A stretch of 64,000 nt of DNA from Buttiauxella sp. B2 (GCF_006376615.1 NZ_VEXQ01000010.1:103858-167857), one strand, 5' to 3'. Counted from the stretch's first letter, positions 40,221 to 49,603 are shown. A program made the numbers and translations. The notes: a model not told the origin generated them from the sequence alone.

Positions 40221-40566
40221 TGTGGTATCCCCGGGAAAATCCAAAATTATTTCACAAACAGTTTACACAAAGGTTAACACAATGTTGATGTTTTGTGTGT
40301 AAACACTCTGGAAACCGCTTACATCCGTTGTAATTATTTGTCTACCATTTCATATTTAACGTTTTAATTTTGTGGTGCTGCACACGTTTCGGCGCTATAT
40401 GTAACGCTTTCCACGATCTAACTCAACCTTTTTAACTACAAGAATGTGACTTTTTGTTGTTGATGCGTTTACATTTGAGAAACAAATTGTAGGCGTTCAT
40501 GGAGGAATTTCGTTGATTTGGATTAACGAACGGGCATCTGGCGATGCCCGTTTTAGTACTTTAGGA
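40221..40566. other. Intergenic region between yejG and bcr with repeats and a lone + strand terminator
   Basis: This 346-base region has no protein gene. Near yejG, GTTTACACA (40261-40269) is inverted at 40296-40304, and GTTTACACAA is nearly repeated at 40273-40282; these may be operator sites. At 40530-40554 a hairpin ACGGGCATC/GATGCCCGT is followed by TTTT only on the + strand, where no gene is annotated. For bcr on the minus strand the T-run is poor. A small RNA ending there is possible but unproven. Confidence 0.5.
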
Positions 40567-41763
40567 TTATTTAGCGGCTAATCGAGGGCGACTGGCGTAG
40601 AGATAGAAAACGATAGAGCACGTTGCGCACACCGCAATTGACCAAATCATTGGCCACGCAGAGTTAAAAGTGGCGATAGATAACAACGCTCCTGTTAATG
40701 CCCCGATACCGAAGCGGAATGTGCCAGCCAATGAAGACGCCGTCCCTGCCATGTGAGGGAATTCATCAAGAATGACAGCCATCGCATTAGACGACACCAT
40801 CGAAACACAACCGACGAACACCGCAATCCCCAGCACCATCGACCAAAAACCGAGATCCAGCCCGGTGCTTACCACCAGCCAGATTGCCATGGCAAACTGT
40901 ACAAATAGACCGAAGCGGAACATCACCAGCGGGCCAAAGTGACGCACAAAACGGCTGTTGATTAGCGTCATCACGATCAAGAACACAATATTCAGCGCGA
41001 AGTAGTAACCGAAATGCTGAGGTGCAACGTGGTTTAGCTCGATGTAAACAAACGGCCCAGCGCTCAAAAACGAGAACATTGCCGCAAAGCTAAACCCGCT
41101 CGCCAGCATGTAACTCAACACTCGTTTGTGGCGGAACAGGGTTGCGAAGTTTCCTATCGTGGTTCGCAAATGAAACTTCTGCCGACGTTCAACCGGTAGC
41201 GTTTCATGAATCAGGAAGAAAATCATCGCCGATGCGAGCAGCGCAGCAAGCGCCAGTATCCAAAAAATTGCGTGCCAGCTAAACCACACCAACACCGCAC
41301 CACCGACCATGGGCGCGACAAGCGGAGCAATAGTGGTTATCAGCATGACAAACGACATCATGCGCGAGAACTCTTCTTTTGGATAAATATCGCGCATCAA
41401 GGCATTAATCACCACGCTTGCAGCCGCCGCAGAAAGGCCATGCAGAAAGCGCATTGCAATCAGGTGATCAATGGTTTGTGAGAAGGCGCAAGCAATGGCC
41501 GCCGCAGCAAAAACGAGTGTTCCCCCGAGTACCACCGGCTTACGGCCAATACTGTCTGCCATCGGGCCATAAAATAGCTGGCCAATTGCAAAGCCGAGAA
41601 TATAGGTACTCAACGTCATTTGAGCGCTGCCTGCTGGCACGCCAAATTCTGAGGCGATTACCGGCAGTGCCGGCAAGTACATATCTATTGATAACGGCAT
41701 TAACATGGCCAGCAGGCCAAGTATCACCACAATGCCAATAGACGAGTTTTGCTTGCTACTCAA
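40567..41763 (-). CDS. bcr: Bicyclomycin/multidrug efflux transporter Bcr
   Basis: Bcr is a drug:proton antiporter of the MFS DHA1 family that exports bicyclomycin, sulfonamide and cysteine in E. coli. The 398-residue protein has twelve membrane segments, the loop-2 motif [21 protein letters not shown] (about 57-77) and the family sequence [22 protein letters not shown]. It starts with TTG at 41763, which is preceded by the strong Shine-Dalgarno GGGAGGAAGAG, and no in-frame ATG fits. It follows rsuA by 15 bases and is probably cotranscribed with it. Confidence 0.94.
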   Translation of the reverse strand: MSSKQNSSIGIVVILGLLAMLMPLSIDMYLPALPVIASEFGVPAGSAQMTLSTYILGFAIGQLFYGPMADSIGRKPVVLGGTLVFAAAAIACAFSQTIDHLIAMRFLHGLSAAAASVVINALMRDIYPKEEFSRMMSFVMLITTIAPLVAPMVGGAVLVWFSWHAIFWILALAALLASAMIFFLIHETLPVERRQKFHLRTTIGNFATLFRHKRVLSYMLASGFSFAAMFSFLSAGPFVYIELNHVAPQHFGYYFALNIVFLIVMTLINSRFVRHFGPLVMFRFGLFVQFAMAIWLVVSTGLDLGFWSMVLGIAVFVGCVSMVSSNAMAVILDEFPHMAGTASSLAGTFRFGIGALTGALLSIATFNSAWPMIWSIAVCATCSIVFYLYASRPRLAAK

Positions 41764-41778
41764 CTCTTCCTCCCGGAA

Positions 41779-42486
41779 TTAACGTGGCGGCATGCCAACA
41801 CTGGCAATTTCTTCTTCGGTTAATGGACGATATTCACCTGGTGCGAGATCCGCATCCATGGCAATGGCACCAATGCGCTCACGGTGCAAACCAACAACAT
41901 GGTTACCCACAGCAGCGAACATGCGTTTTACCTGGTGGTAACGCCCTTCGCTGATGGTCAGACGCACTTCAAGCGGAGTAATAACTTGCAGAGTCGCAGG
42001 CAGCGTCAGGTCTTTTTCATTATGCAGTTGAACACCCGCGGCGAATTGTTCTGCTGTGTCATCGGAGATTGGGTTCTCAAGCGACACCAGATACGTTTTT
42101 TCGCAATGATGGCGAGGCGAGGTAATACGATGTGACCACTGGCCATCATCGGTCATCAACACCAGACCGGTGGTGTCGATATCCAGACGCCCTGCGGCAT
42201 GCAGTTTGTGCGCCATTGGCACATCGAGGAAATAGAGCACCGTTGGATGATCCGGGTCTTCGGTGGAGCAAACGTAACCCTGCGGCTTGTTAAGCATAAA
42301 GTAGCGCGGGCCAATTTGCTGAGTCAGGCTTCTGCCATCAAATTCAACCTGATGTTCAGGAGTAAGCTTGAAAGCGGCATCACGCACCACTTCACCATCA
42401 ATGGTGACACGGCTAGCACGGATTTCACGGCCAGAGATAGCACGGCTCACGCCAAGCTGCTGAGAGATAAATTTATCGAGTCGCAT
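41779..42486 (-). CDS. rsuA: 16S rRNA pseudouridine-516 synthase RsuA
   Basis: RsuA makes pseudouridine at position 516 of 16S rRNA during small-subunit assembly. The 235-residue protein has an N-terminal S4 RNA-binding domain (about 1-58, [15 protein letters not shown]...) and the synthase domain. The catalytic aspartate Asp102 lies in [12 protein letters not shown]. The C-terminal [24 protein letters not shown] is typical of the family. It starts an rsuA-bcr unit and is divergent from radD. Confidence 0.97.
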   Translation of the reverse strand: MRLDKFISQQLGVSRAISGREIRASRVTIDGEVVRDAAFKLTPEHQVEFDGRSLTQQIGPRYFMLNKPQGYVCSTEDPDHPTVLYFLDVPMAHKLHAAGRLDIDTTGLVLMTDDGQWSHRITSPRHHCEKTYLVSLENPISDDTAEQFAAGVQLHNEKDLTLPATLQVITPLEVRLTISEGRYHQVKRMFAAVGNHVVGLHRERIGAIAMDADLAPGEYRPLTEEEIASVGMPPR

Positions 42487-42670
42487 TAAGTATTGCCTGT
42501 TTCAAAGAGGTGCCAGCACAAAATGGCTGACAGGGCATAAGCCCGTTTTATAAGGTAAAAATCGTTTGCCTGTTAATTAGTTTGCCAGTATAGCGGCAAC
42601 AAAAACTCTCTCAAGGTAAAACGTGATTCATGGCATAATTGAGTGCGTTATTTCCCGAGTCTGAGTACCG

Positions 42671-44431
42671 ATGTCTTTTACTTTACGCCCTTACCAACAA
42701 GAAGCTGTGGACGCTACCCTGCACTATTTCCGCAAACACATCACACCCGCGGTGATTGTGTTGCCTACCGGTGCTGGAAAAAGTCTGGTGATTGCAGAAC
42801 TCGCTCGCGTGGCCCGTGGGCGTGTATTAGTGCTCGCACACGTCAAAGAATTAGTCGCGCAAAACCATGCTAAATACTGTGCGCTAGGCCTTGAAGCCGA
42901 TATTTTCGCGGCGGGCCTGCAACGTAAAGAGAGCCACGGCAAAGTGGTTTTCGGGAGCGTACAGTCCGTGGCCCGCAATCTTGAGAGATTCCACGGTGAG
43001 TTTTCACTGTTGATTGTCGATGAATGCCACCGTATTGGTGATGCCGACGATAGCCAGTATCAGCAAATTCTTACTCATTTGCGCACCACCAACCCTAAAC
43101 TGCGTTTGCTGGGGCTGACCGCCACACCATACCGCCTTGGCAAAGGTTGGATTTATCATTTCCATTATCACGGCATGGTGCGTGGCAACGAAAATGCCCT
43201 GTTTCGTGATTGCATCTACGAATTACCGCTGCGCTACATGATCAAACACGGCTATCTCACGCCTCCAGAACGGCTGGATATGCCCGTAGTGCAGTACGAC
43301 TTCAGCCGCCTTCAGCCACAATCTAACGGCTTGTTTAGCGAAGCGGATCTTAACCGCGAGCTAAAACAACAAAAGCGCATTACTCCGCACATCATCAGCC
43401 AGATAGTTGAGTTTGCAGCCGACAGACGTGGCGTGATGATTTTTGCCGCAACCGTTGAGCACGCCAAAGAAGTCACTGCCCTGCTCCCCGCAACTGATGC
43501 GGCATTAATTACCGCCGACACACCAGGGCCCGCACGCGATACATTAATTGAAGCGTTCAAAAATCAGCAATTCCGTTTTCTGGTTAACGTTTCAGTACTC
43601 ACCACCGGCTTTGACGCGCCCCATGTTGATCTCATTGCAATTTTACGCCCAACCGAATCCGTCAGCCTTTATCAGCAAATTATCGGGCGGGGTTTGCGCC
43701 TGGCTCCGGGCAAGAAAGATTGTTTGATTCTGGATTACGCGGGCAACCCTCATGACTTGTTCACTCCCGAAGTCGGAGCGGCGAAGGGCAAAAGCGATAA
43801 TGTGCCAGTACAGGTTTTTTGCCCTTCCTGTGGTTTTGCCAACACCTTCTGGGGAAAAACCACCAGCGATGGTACGTTGATTGAGCACTTTGGCCGCCGC
43901 TGCCAGGGCTGGTTTGAAGATGACGATGGCACTCGAGAACAGTGTGATTTCCGCTTCCGCTTTAAAAACTGCCCGCAATGTAACGCTGAAAATGATATTG
44001 CTGCACGACGCTGCCATCAGTGCGATCACGTTCTGGTCGATCCTGACGATATGCTAAAAGCCGCGCTGAAATTGAAAGATGCGCTGGTACTACGTTGTGG
44101 GGGAATGACTCTGCAACACGGCGGTGATGATAAAGGTGACTGGCTGAAGATTACTTATTTCGATGAAGATGGTGCAGATGTGAGCGAACGATTCCGGCTG
44201 CAAACACCTGCCCAGCGAATGGCTTTTGAACAGCTATTTATTCGCCCACATAGCCGAGCGCCAGGTGTACCGCTGCGCTGGATAAACGCCGCTGATGTGG
44301 TGGCACAGCAATCGGCACTTCGTCACCCTGATTTTGTCGTTGCACGCAAGAACGGCAACTTCTGGAACGTGCGTGAAAAGGTATTTGATTATGAAGGCCG
44401 CTTCCGTCGGGCGAATGAATTACGCGGCTAA
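42671..44431 (+). CDS. radD: DNA repair helicase-like ATPase RadD (YejH)
   Basis: RadD is a superfamily 2 ATPase that supports RecA-dependent recombination and double-strand break repair in E. coli. The 586-residue protein has the Q-motif region RPYQQEAVD, Walker A PTGAGKS (32-38), the DECH box VDECH (116-120), GLTATPYR (about 148-155) and the helicase C motif [15 protein letters not shown]. The C-terminal part contains several cysteine pairs ([26 protein letters not shown]) that suggest zinc binding. It is divergent from rsuA. Confidence 0.95.
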   Translation: MSFTLRPYQQEAVDATLHYFRKHITPAVIVLPTGAGKSLVIAELARVARGRVLVLAHVKELVAQNHAKYCALGLEADIFAAGLQRKESHGKVVFGSVQSVARNLERFHGEFSLLIVDECHRIGDADDSQYQQILTHLRTTNPKLRLLGLTATPYRLGKGWIYHFHYHGMVRGNENALFRDCIYELPLRYMIKHGYLTPPERLDMPVVQYDFSRLQPQSNGLFSEADLNRELKQQKRITPHIISQIVEFAADRRGVMIFAATVEHAKEVTALLPATDAALITADTPGPARDTLIEAFKNQQFRFLVNVSVLTTGFDAPHVDLIAILRPTESVSLYQQIIGRGLRLAPGKKDCLILDYAGNPHDLFTPEVGAAKGKSDNVPVQVFCPSCGFANTFWGKTTSDGTLIEHFGRRCQGWFEDDDGTREQCDFRFRFKNCPQCNAENDIAARRCHQCDHVLVDPDDMLKAALKLKDALVLRCGGMTLQHGGDDKGDWLKITYFDEDGADVSERFRLQTPAQRMAFEQLFIRPHSRAPGVPLRWINAADVVAQQSALRHPDFVVARKNGNFWNVREKVFDYEGRFRRANELRG

Positions 44432-44443
44432 AGGTTCTTTTCA

Positions 44444-44472
44444 TTGAAGCCCGGGCCAGATATGGCTATAAT
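44444..44472 (+). promoter_or_regulatory. rplY promoter
   Basis: TTGAAG (44444-44449) and TATAAT (44467-44472) are separated by exactly 17 bases, an excellent sigma-70 promoter. It gives a 5' leader of about 80 bases before rplY. Confidence 0.85.
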
Positions 44473-44558
44473 CCCGCCCGCTTTTGCATCCGCAAAGCAG
44501 AAAACTTTTCCTGTTGCTGGGTCGCCTGTAACAGGAGTATTTAAGAGAGAAACAGTTA

Positions 44559-44843
44559 ATGTTTACTATCAATGTAGAAAAACGCAAAGAGCAGGGCAAG
44601 GGTGCGAGCCGCCGCCTGCGTGCAGCTAACAAATTCCCGGCAATCATCTATGGTGGTTCCGAAGCTGCGATCTCTATCGAACTGGACCATGACTCCGTAA
44701 TGAACCTGCAAGCAAAACCTGGTTTCTACGAAGAAGTTCTGACTCTGGTTGTTGACGGTACAGAAGTTAAGGTTAAAGTTCAGGCTGTTCAGCGTCACCC
44801 GTTCAAGCCAAAACTGAGCCACATCGACTTCGTTCGCGCTTAA
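44559..44843 (+). CDS. rplY: 50S ribosomal protein L25
   Basis: L25 binds 5S rRNA in the large ribosomal subunit. The protein has 94 residues, the short form found in gamma-proteobacteria rather than the longer CTC form. It shows the signature [29 protein letters not shown] at the N-terminus and [22 protein letters not shown] at the C-terminus. It is a single-gene unit between radD and convergent yejK, with a strong promoter and a strong terminator. Confidence 0.98.
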   Translation: MFTINVEKRKEQGKGASRRLRAANKFPAIIYGGSEAAISIELDHDSVMNLQAKPGFYEEVLTLVVDGTEVKVKVQAVQRHPFKPKLSHIDFVRA

Positions 44844-44860
44844 TCGCGAATTTAGCTCGA

Positions 44861-44888
44861 AAAAAAACCCGCTTCGGCGGGTTTTTTT
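44861..44888. terminator. Bidirectional terminator of rplY and yejK
   Basis: CCCGC and GCGGG pair around a TTCG tetraloop, flanked by seven A residues before and seven T residues after. It works in both directions between convergent rplY and yejK. Confidence 0.95.
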
Positions 44889-44892
44889 ATGC

Positions 44893-45900
44893 TTATTTGC
44901 CGGAGCTTCGGCGTTGTAACTGATCGCGTAAATTAGGTGGCGTGCCTTTAATTGTCAGCGTATCGGTCGCAGGATCCCAGAAAATGCGCTCGCCTAATAA
45001 CATGGAATCAAAGCTAATCGTTAATCCACCGCCACTACCGGAAAATTTGGTTAACTGGCGCAATGTACTGCGATCTGCCGGGAAGCTTTCTTCAAGCTCA
45101 TAGCCTTTATCAGCAGTGAACTCCTGGAAGTTTTTGTCATCAACAGCCCACGGTAACTCATCAGCAAGTGAAGAAAGTTCGATTTCTTCTCCTGCCTGGA
45201 GCTGCTCGTTGCAATAAGCATAAACTTGCTGACGCGCGGCCTGGCGTTCGTTTTTATCCAACTGTGCTTCATTCGTGAAGTCATCCAACGCCTGCAACAA
45301 ACCTTTGTTTTGCGCTTTGGCGTTCAACCCTTCGCTGGCACCAAGAAAATCCATAAAGAAATCAGAAACTTTTCGCCCTACTCGCCCTTTCAGGAACGTC
45401 AGGTAGCGAGTGGATTCCGGGTTGGTTTCCCATTCTGTCAGATCAATTCGCGCCACAATATCTGCATGATTGATATCCAGATGATGCGTTGAACTGATAT
45501 CCAGCTCTTCGTTAACGCGCATGCTGCTTAAATTATTCAGCACCGCCACCAGCAAATACTCCACAGCCAGGTAGCGATATTGGCAAAACAGCACGATGCC
45601 GCCATCAGCAAAGGGATATTTCGCCAGCTCATCACGCAGACGACCGGTCGCGGCACGGCTGAACTCCAGAAAATCCTCGTTGCCTTTACGTTGCGAACGC
45701 AACGCATCTGCCAATTCACTCTCTTCGCTGAACAGACCATATGCTTTATTTTTTGCACTATAGACACGGTGCAATTCGGCCATCATTTCTTCTACGGCGC
45801 CATTCGTTGCCAACAGAGAATCGCGCAGCACAACTTCAAGGGTCTGTTCGCCGCGCTTGATCAACTGGTGTAAGGCAATCTGGTTGATATCCAGACTCAT
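44893..45900 (-). CDS. yejK: Nucleoid-associated protein YejK (NdpA)
   Basis: YejK is a nucleoid-associated protein that copurifies with the chromosome and interacts with topoisomerases in E. coli. The 335-residue protein starts [30 protein letters not shown]. It contains the NA37 family segments [46 protein letters not shown] (near 75-120) and [23 protein letters not shown]. The length matches the family. It is divergent from yejL across a 258-base gap that carries a palindromic repeat. Confidence 0.96.
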   Translation of the reverse strand: MSLDINQIALHQLIKRGEQTLEVVLRDSLLATNGAVEEMMAELHRVYSAKNKAYGLFSEESELADALRSQRKGNEDFLEFSRAATGRLRDELAKYPFADGGIVLFCQYRYLAVEYLLVAVLNNLSSMRVNEELDISSTHHLDINHADIVARIDLTEWETNPESTRYLTFLKGRVGRKVSDFFMDFLGASEGLNAKAQNKGLLQALDDFTNEAQLDKNERQAARQQVYAYCNEQLQAGEEIELSSLADELPWAVDDKNFQEFTADKGYELEESFPADRSTLRQLTKFSGSGGGLTISFDSMLLGERIFWDPATDTLTIKGTPPNLRDQLQRRSSGK

Positions 45901-45963
45901 GATAAACTCTCCTTTTAGACTCGGCGGTATTCAACCATTGCCAGAAGCCATGTGCAACCTCCC

Positions 45964-46082
45964 CTAAATAATTCAGGCTGCAAGAAGGCGGCAATTGAGG
46001 GAATCCCGATGAGCTTACTCCAGTAAGTGATTCGGGTGAGCGAAGGCAGCCAACGCACGTGCAACTGGAAGTATGAAGGGGA
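45964..46082. repeat. Yersinia-type (YPAL-like) palindromic repeat, near full length
   Basis: This 119-base imperfect palindrome lies between divergent yejK and yejL. The centre CTTACTCCAGTAAG (46014-46027) is symmetric, and flanking segments such as GCTGCAAGAAGGCGGCAA and GCGAAGGCAGCCAACGCACG pair imperfectly. It resembles the dispersed palindrome called YPAL in Yersinia that is also common in other Enterobacterales. Related fragments occur at 34247-34282 and 19199-19230. Such elements are transcribed as hairpins and are probably non-autonomous. Confidence 0.75.
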
Positions 46083-46158
46083 AAGATAAAAAAGCAGAAA
46101 AATAGGTCCTGCTACGGTAAGATAACGCCCTTTCCTGAATCTAATTGATTGTTAATTT

Positions 46159-46386
46159 ATGCCACAAATATCCCGTTATAGTGACGAACGCGTCGAAGAA
46201 CTGTTGAGTGAACTGGCTAGCGTGCTGGAAAAGCACCAAACGCCTACCGATCTTTCCCTGATGGTACTGGGAAATATGGTCACCAACCTGATTAATACCA
46301 GCGTAGCTTCAGCTCAACGCCGCTCGCTGGCTCGCTCATTCGCAGAGGCGTTGCAAGCCTCCGTGAGCGAAGACAAAGCTCATTAA
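46159..46386 (+). CDS. yejL: UPF0352 protein YejL
   Basis: YejL is a 75-residue protein of the UPF0352 family with no assigned function. It starts [49 protein letters not shown], which matches the family throughout and is predicted to be mostly helical. yejM follows after 19 bases in the same direction, and this pair is conserved across enterobacteria. Confidence 0.95.
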   Translation: MPQISRYSDERVEELLSELASVLEKHQTPTDLSLMVLGNMVTNLINTSVASAQRRSLARSFAEALQASVSEDKAH

Positions 46387-46405
46387 GGGATTGTAGTTAC
46401 ACGTT

Positions 46406-48169
46406 ATGGTGACTAACCGTCAGCGCTACCGCGAAAAAGTTTCCCAGATGGTCAGCTGGGGACATTGGTTCGCCTTGTTCAATATCCTGCTGGCAACGCT
46501 GCTGGGTAGCCGCTATCTGTATGTCGCTGATTGGCCGGCAACGCTCACGGGTCGTATTTATTCCTGGCTGAGTGTTATCGGCCATTTCAGCTTTGTGGTG
46601 TTCTCTGCCTATTTGCTGATCCTCTTCCCACTGACGTTCGTTGTGATGTCGCAACGGTTGATGCGCTTTGTCTCGGCAGCACTTGCTACCGCAGGCATGA
46701 CACTTTTACTTATCGACAGTGAAGTCTTTACTCGCTTCCATCTCCATCTTAATCCGATTGTCTGGGAACTGGTGATTAACCCCGACCAGAGTGAAATGGC
46801 GCGAGACTGGCAGCTGATGTTTATCAGCGTGCCGGTAATTCTATTAATTGAAATGTTGTTTGCGACCTGGAGTTGGCAGAAATTACGCAGCTTGGGGCGC
46901 CGTAGGCACTACGCGAGACCAGTCGTCGTACTGTTCTTCATCGCATTCTTCAGCAGCCATATTATGTACATCTGGGCTGATGCGAATTTCTATCGTCCGA
47001 TTACAATGCAGCGTGCCAACCTGCCGCTATCCTACCCGATGACAGCCCGCCGATTCCTCGAGAAGCATGGCTTGCTCGATGCCAAAGAGTATCAGCGCCG
47101 TCTTGTGGAGCAAGGCAACCCTGAAGCCGTGTCGGTGCAATATCCACTTAGTGACCTGCAATTCCGTGATATGGGCACAGGCCATAATGTCTTACTGATT
47201 ACCGTCGATGGTTTGAATGCTGAACGCGCGAAGAAAGATCTGCCGAACTTAAGCCAATTCGCGACCAGCAATATTAACTTCACACAGCATATGAGCGCGG
47301 GTAATGGAACAGACAACGGCATCTTTGGCCTGTTCTACGGCATATCCCCTGCCTATATGGATGGTGTGTTATCAGCCCGCATCCCTGCGGCGTTGATTAC
47401 CGCATTGAACCAGCAAGGCTATCAATTGGGGCTCTTCGCCTCCGATGGTTTTGACTCGTCAATGTATCGCCAGGCTTTGTTGTCAGACTTCTCTTTACCT
47501 TCAGCGCAAAGCCAGTCTGACGGGCAGACAGCAACACAGTGGATTAGCTGGCTGACACAGTATGCTTCTGAGGATAACCGCTGGTTCTCCTGGGTTGCCT
47601 TTAATGGCACCAACATCACAGCAGACAGCAATCAACAAGCCTTTACCCGTCGTTATGCCCGTGCGGCGGGCAACGTTGATGAGCAAATCAAACGCGTGCT
47701 TGATGCACTAGACGCTTCCGGAAAGCTCAAAAATACGGTTGTTATTATTACCGCCGGCCATGGTGTCCCGCTTGGTAAAGAGCAGGATTCTTTCGCCTGG
47801 TCACGCTCGCGTATTCAAGTACCGTTGGTAATTCATTGGCCAGGGACTCCGGCGCAGACTATCTCGAAGCTTACCGACCATCAGGATGTAATGACGACGC
47901 TGATGCAGCGCCTGCTGCATGTTAAAAACCCTGCAAACGAATATTCACAAGGTGAAGACCTGTTTGCCGCAACGCGCCGCAATAACTGGGTGGTGGGTGC
48001 AGATAACAACAGCCTTGCGATCACTTTGCCAGCCATGACGTTGGTGCTTGATAATAATGGCAACTATCGAATGTACGACTTGCGTGGTGAAAACATTAAA
48101 GAAACCAAGCCACAACTTGGTTTATTGCTGCAAGTGCTGACAGATGAGAAACGTTTCATCGCCAATTGA
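46406..48169 (+). CDS. yejM: Inner-membrane LPS regulator YejM (PbgA/LapC)
   Basis: YejM senses lipopolysaccharide at the inner membrane and, through LapB, controls FtsH cleavage of LpxC. The 587-residue protein has about five N-terminal membrane segments (roughly 20-185), a basic linker RRHYARP in this region, and a C-terminal periplasmic domain of the sulfatase/phosphoethanolamine-transferase fold. That domain includes LLITVDGLNAERAKKDLPNLSQFATSNINFTQHMSAGNGTDNGIFGLFYG. The last named segment replaces the usual catalytic Thr motif. In E. coli the next gene is tRNA proL, of which only a relic remains here. Confidence 0.96.
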   Translation: MVTNRQRYREKVSQMVSWGHWFALFNILLATLLGSRYLYVADWPATLTGRIYSWLSVIGHFSFVVFSAYLLILFPLTFVVMSQRLMRFVSAALATAGMTLLLIDSEVFTRFHLHLNPIVWELVINPDQSEMARDWQLMFISVPVILLIEMLFATWSWQKLRSLGRRRHYARPVVVLFFIAFFSSHIMYIWADANFYRPITMQRANLPLSYPMTARRFLEKHGLLDAKEYQRRLVEQGNPEAVSVQYPLSDLQFRDMGTGHNVLLITVDGLNAERAKKDLPNLSQFATSNINFTQHMSAGNGTDNGIFGLFYGISPAYMDGVLSARIPAALITALNQQGYQLGLFASDGFDSSMYRQALLSDFSLPSAQSQSDGQTATQWISWLTQYASEDNRWFSWVAFNGTNITADSNQQAFTRRYARAAGNVDEQIKRVLDALDASGKLKNTVVIITAGHGVPLGKEQDSFAWSRSRIQVPLVIHWPGTPAQTISKLTDHQDVMTTLMQRLLHVKNPANEYSQGEDLFAATRRNNWVVGADNNSLAITLPAMTLVLDNNGNYRMYDLRGENIKETKPQLGLLLQVLTDEKRFIAN

Positions 48170-48200
48170 TTGTTTGTTAATCATTTAGTGAGGTGCTGTT

Positions 48201-48229
48201 TTGCAAACGATCACTAAAAAAGCACTATT
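48201..48229 (+). promoter_or_regulatory. Remnant promoter of proL
   Basis: TTGCAA (48201-48206) and ACTATT (48224-48229) are spaced by 17 bases. This ends 13 bases before the decayed proL tRNA, the spacing expected of a stable-RNA promoter. Activity is doubtful because the gene is dead. Confidence 0.45.
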
Positions 48230-48242
48230 CTTTGCCAGATGT

Positions 48243-48306
48243 CAGCACGTAGCGCACCGTCATGAAGTGTCAGAGATAGATAATGTAATTATTATCGTAC
48301 TGTTCA
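48243..48306 (+). pseudogene. proL: Decayed proline tRNA (proL, anticodon originally GGG)
   Basis: Immediately after yejM, where E. coli has proL, the 64-base sequence matches the recalled E. coli tRNA-Pro gene from its first base, with one 13-base deletion. The deletion removes one copy of the direct repeat TAGCGCA and the spacer between the two copies, destroying the D arm. The 5' part matches at 13 of 14 bases and CCGTCATGAAGTGTC at 13 of 15. The 3' half matches at about half of its positions, with many differences as G-to-A or C-to-T changes. The anticodon position reads GAA instead of GGG. It cannot fold as a tRNA. Confidence 0.75.
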
Positions 48307-48326
48307 AATTTTTATATCAGTCAAAG

Positions 48327-48354
48327 GGTTAAATCTTTCCGGTTTAACCTTTTT
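48327..48354 (+). terminator. Intrinsic terminator after the proL relic
   Basis: GGTTAAA pairs with TTTAACC around a nine-base loop, followed by TTTTTG. It would end transcripts from yejM or the former tRNA gene. Confidence 0.8.
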
Positions 48355-48356
48355 GT

Positions 48357-48569
48357 TTATGAAAAGTGTGCATATACCCATTGAAGATACATCTTTTCTA
48401 ACGAGTATTCTTCCACCGTGACAGATGCAGCGTATAAACGAAGCCAATTAGACGGTTTGTTTGACTCAACATATCCCGAAGTTTTATGTAAAGTATTAAG
48501 GTTATAACGACCACCTGAATCAGGGGCTAAAGCAACTTCACGACCTTCAAAAACTACTGTAATACTCTT
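48357..48569 (-). pseudogene. Relic of a phage KilA-N/antirepressor gene
   Basis: An open frame of about 70 codons without a start codon encodes ITVVFEGREVALAPDSGGRY followed by NLNTLHKTSGYVESNKPSNW and LRLYAASVTV. The pattern of G-x-Y-N-L-N-x-L-H-K, then P-S-x-W-L-R, is that of KilA-N DNA-binding domains of phage antirepressors. A stop lies just upstream in frame, and the frame ends before the rest of the domain. It is therefore truncated at both ends. It sits beside the proL relic in A+T-rich DNA, pointing to a decayed prophage or integrated element. Confidence 0.65.
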
Positions 48570-48865
48570 TTATGGTACTGTTCATCGTTTACTTTTGATA
48601 CGGGGTTGGTAGAAACATGCTTCATAGTTTCACGATTAAATAAAGAGAATGTTACAATATCATCATGATGAAAAACCAAATCAAATTCATTGTCATTTAT
48701 TATAACTGCACCTCTGAAAGCATATTCAACTAATGATGTAGGGGGATCAGATAAAAATACACTAATAGATTTTAATTTCCTCCTACCAAAGATAGATTTC
48801 TTATGGTTTAAGGTTATGACTACATACCTATCATTTTCATCTAAAGATTTTAACATTATTTTCAT
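48554..48865 (-). CDS. Orphan hypothetical protein, possibly phage-derived
   Basis: This 103-residue open frame starts with ATG at 48865 (MKIMLKSLDENDRYVVITLN) and ends in VSKVNDEQYHKRVLQ. I do not recognise it. It is soluble, moderately charged, and has a beta-rich middle (VEYAFRGAVIINDNEFDLVFHHDDIVTFSLF). No good Shine-Dalgarno precedes it. It overlaps the KilA-N relic by 16 bases on the same strand, and its base composition is much more A+T-rich than its neighbours. It may be a surviving prophage gene or a chance frame. Confidence 0.4.
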   Translation of the reverse strand: MKIMLKSLDENDRYVVITLNHKKSIFGRRKLKSISVFLSDPPTSLVEYAFRGAVIINDNEFDLVFHHDDIVTFSLFNRETMKHVSTNPVSKVNDEQYHKRVLQ

Positions 48866-49405
48866 TTAATTAACGCTTTGGAATCATGCCCATAGGCTAG
48901 AGTACAATGTAAAAATAATTAAATAAATTGCGCAAAATGTGTATTTTTCCACATTACAATGGGATGCTCTCCAATTACAAGGTACTTGCAATAACCATTG
49001 ATTCAATCTCTTAGCCATTGTCATTCAAACGGTCTGCTGTGAAGCTTCCTTAGTGAGGTTGTCTCGTGTACCAGTTCGCACCTCTTACCATTATGTATAA
49101 TGAAGTAATTATTTCTCGCTACATGAGACAAGGGAGATTAATGTTAATTCATTATTGCTACATTAAGTAATATTGAACAAAAACACTGAGTAAGGAGTAT
49201 TTATTATTTTTAATATCCCATTAGCTAGCTAAACATCATAGTTTACAGAGGATTGTCTACTCTCTCACCGATGGCTAAAAATCACCACAAAAAAAACAAA
49301 ATGAAGCATAACATATATATAAAAGAGATAGTCATGAGGTGATGGGAACATGTTGACTTCGCTGTAATGTTAAACTAACCCCTATATTACTCACATCAAT
49401 TTACT
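48866..49405. other. A+T-rich region without recognisable genes
   Basis: This 540-base stretch has no convincing reading frame on either strand. Short poly-A and TATATATA runs are frequent. No tRNA, terminator or repeat that I can name is present. The composition suggests eroded foreign DNA continuing from the KilA-N relic. Confidence 0.6.
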
Positions 49406-49603
49406 TTAATGCCAAATGCAATATTTTCTTTTCGATAAGATTATTTTCGGAAATTTAATGACTTTACTTCTTGTTGGCGTAAAAAAATTGACGTGAAGTT
49501 GTCGTAAATACCCTTCAATGATTGCTTTGCTGTAATTAGACGAAACATCAACATGGATTAGCGGGAATATATTCAGCTCAGAACCGGATGAATCGCAGCT
49601 CAA
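49406..49603 (-). CDS. Doubtful small open frame
   Basis: A 65-residue frame (MSCDSSGSELNIFPLIHVDV at the N-terminus, basic C-terminus with RSKVIKFPKIILSKRKYCIWH) lies between the A+T-rich region and yjiN. I do not recognise it, and no Shine-Dalgarno is evident. It may be a fragment of a lost gene or a chance frame. Confidence 0.15.
   Translation of the reverse strand: MSCDSSGSELNIFPLIHVDVSSNYSKAIIEGYLRQLHVNFFTPTRSKVIKFPKIILSKRKYCIWH

Noticed and set aside
48243..48306. Functional tRNA with anticodon GAA (Phe)
   Set aside because: The D arm is deleted and most T-arm and acceptor pairs are broken, so it cannot fold as a tRNA despite the GAA triplet.
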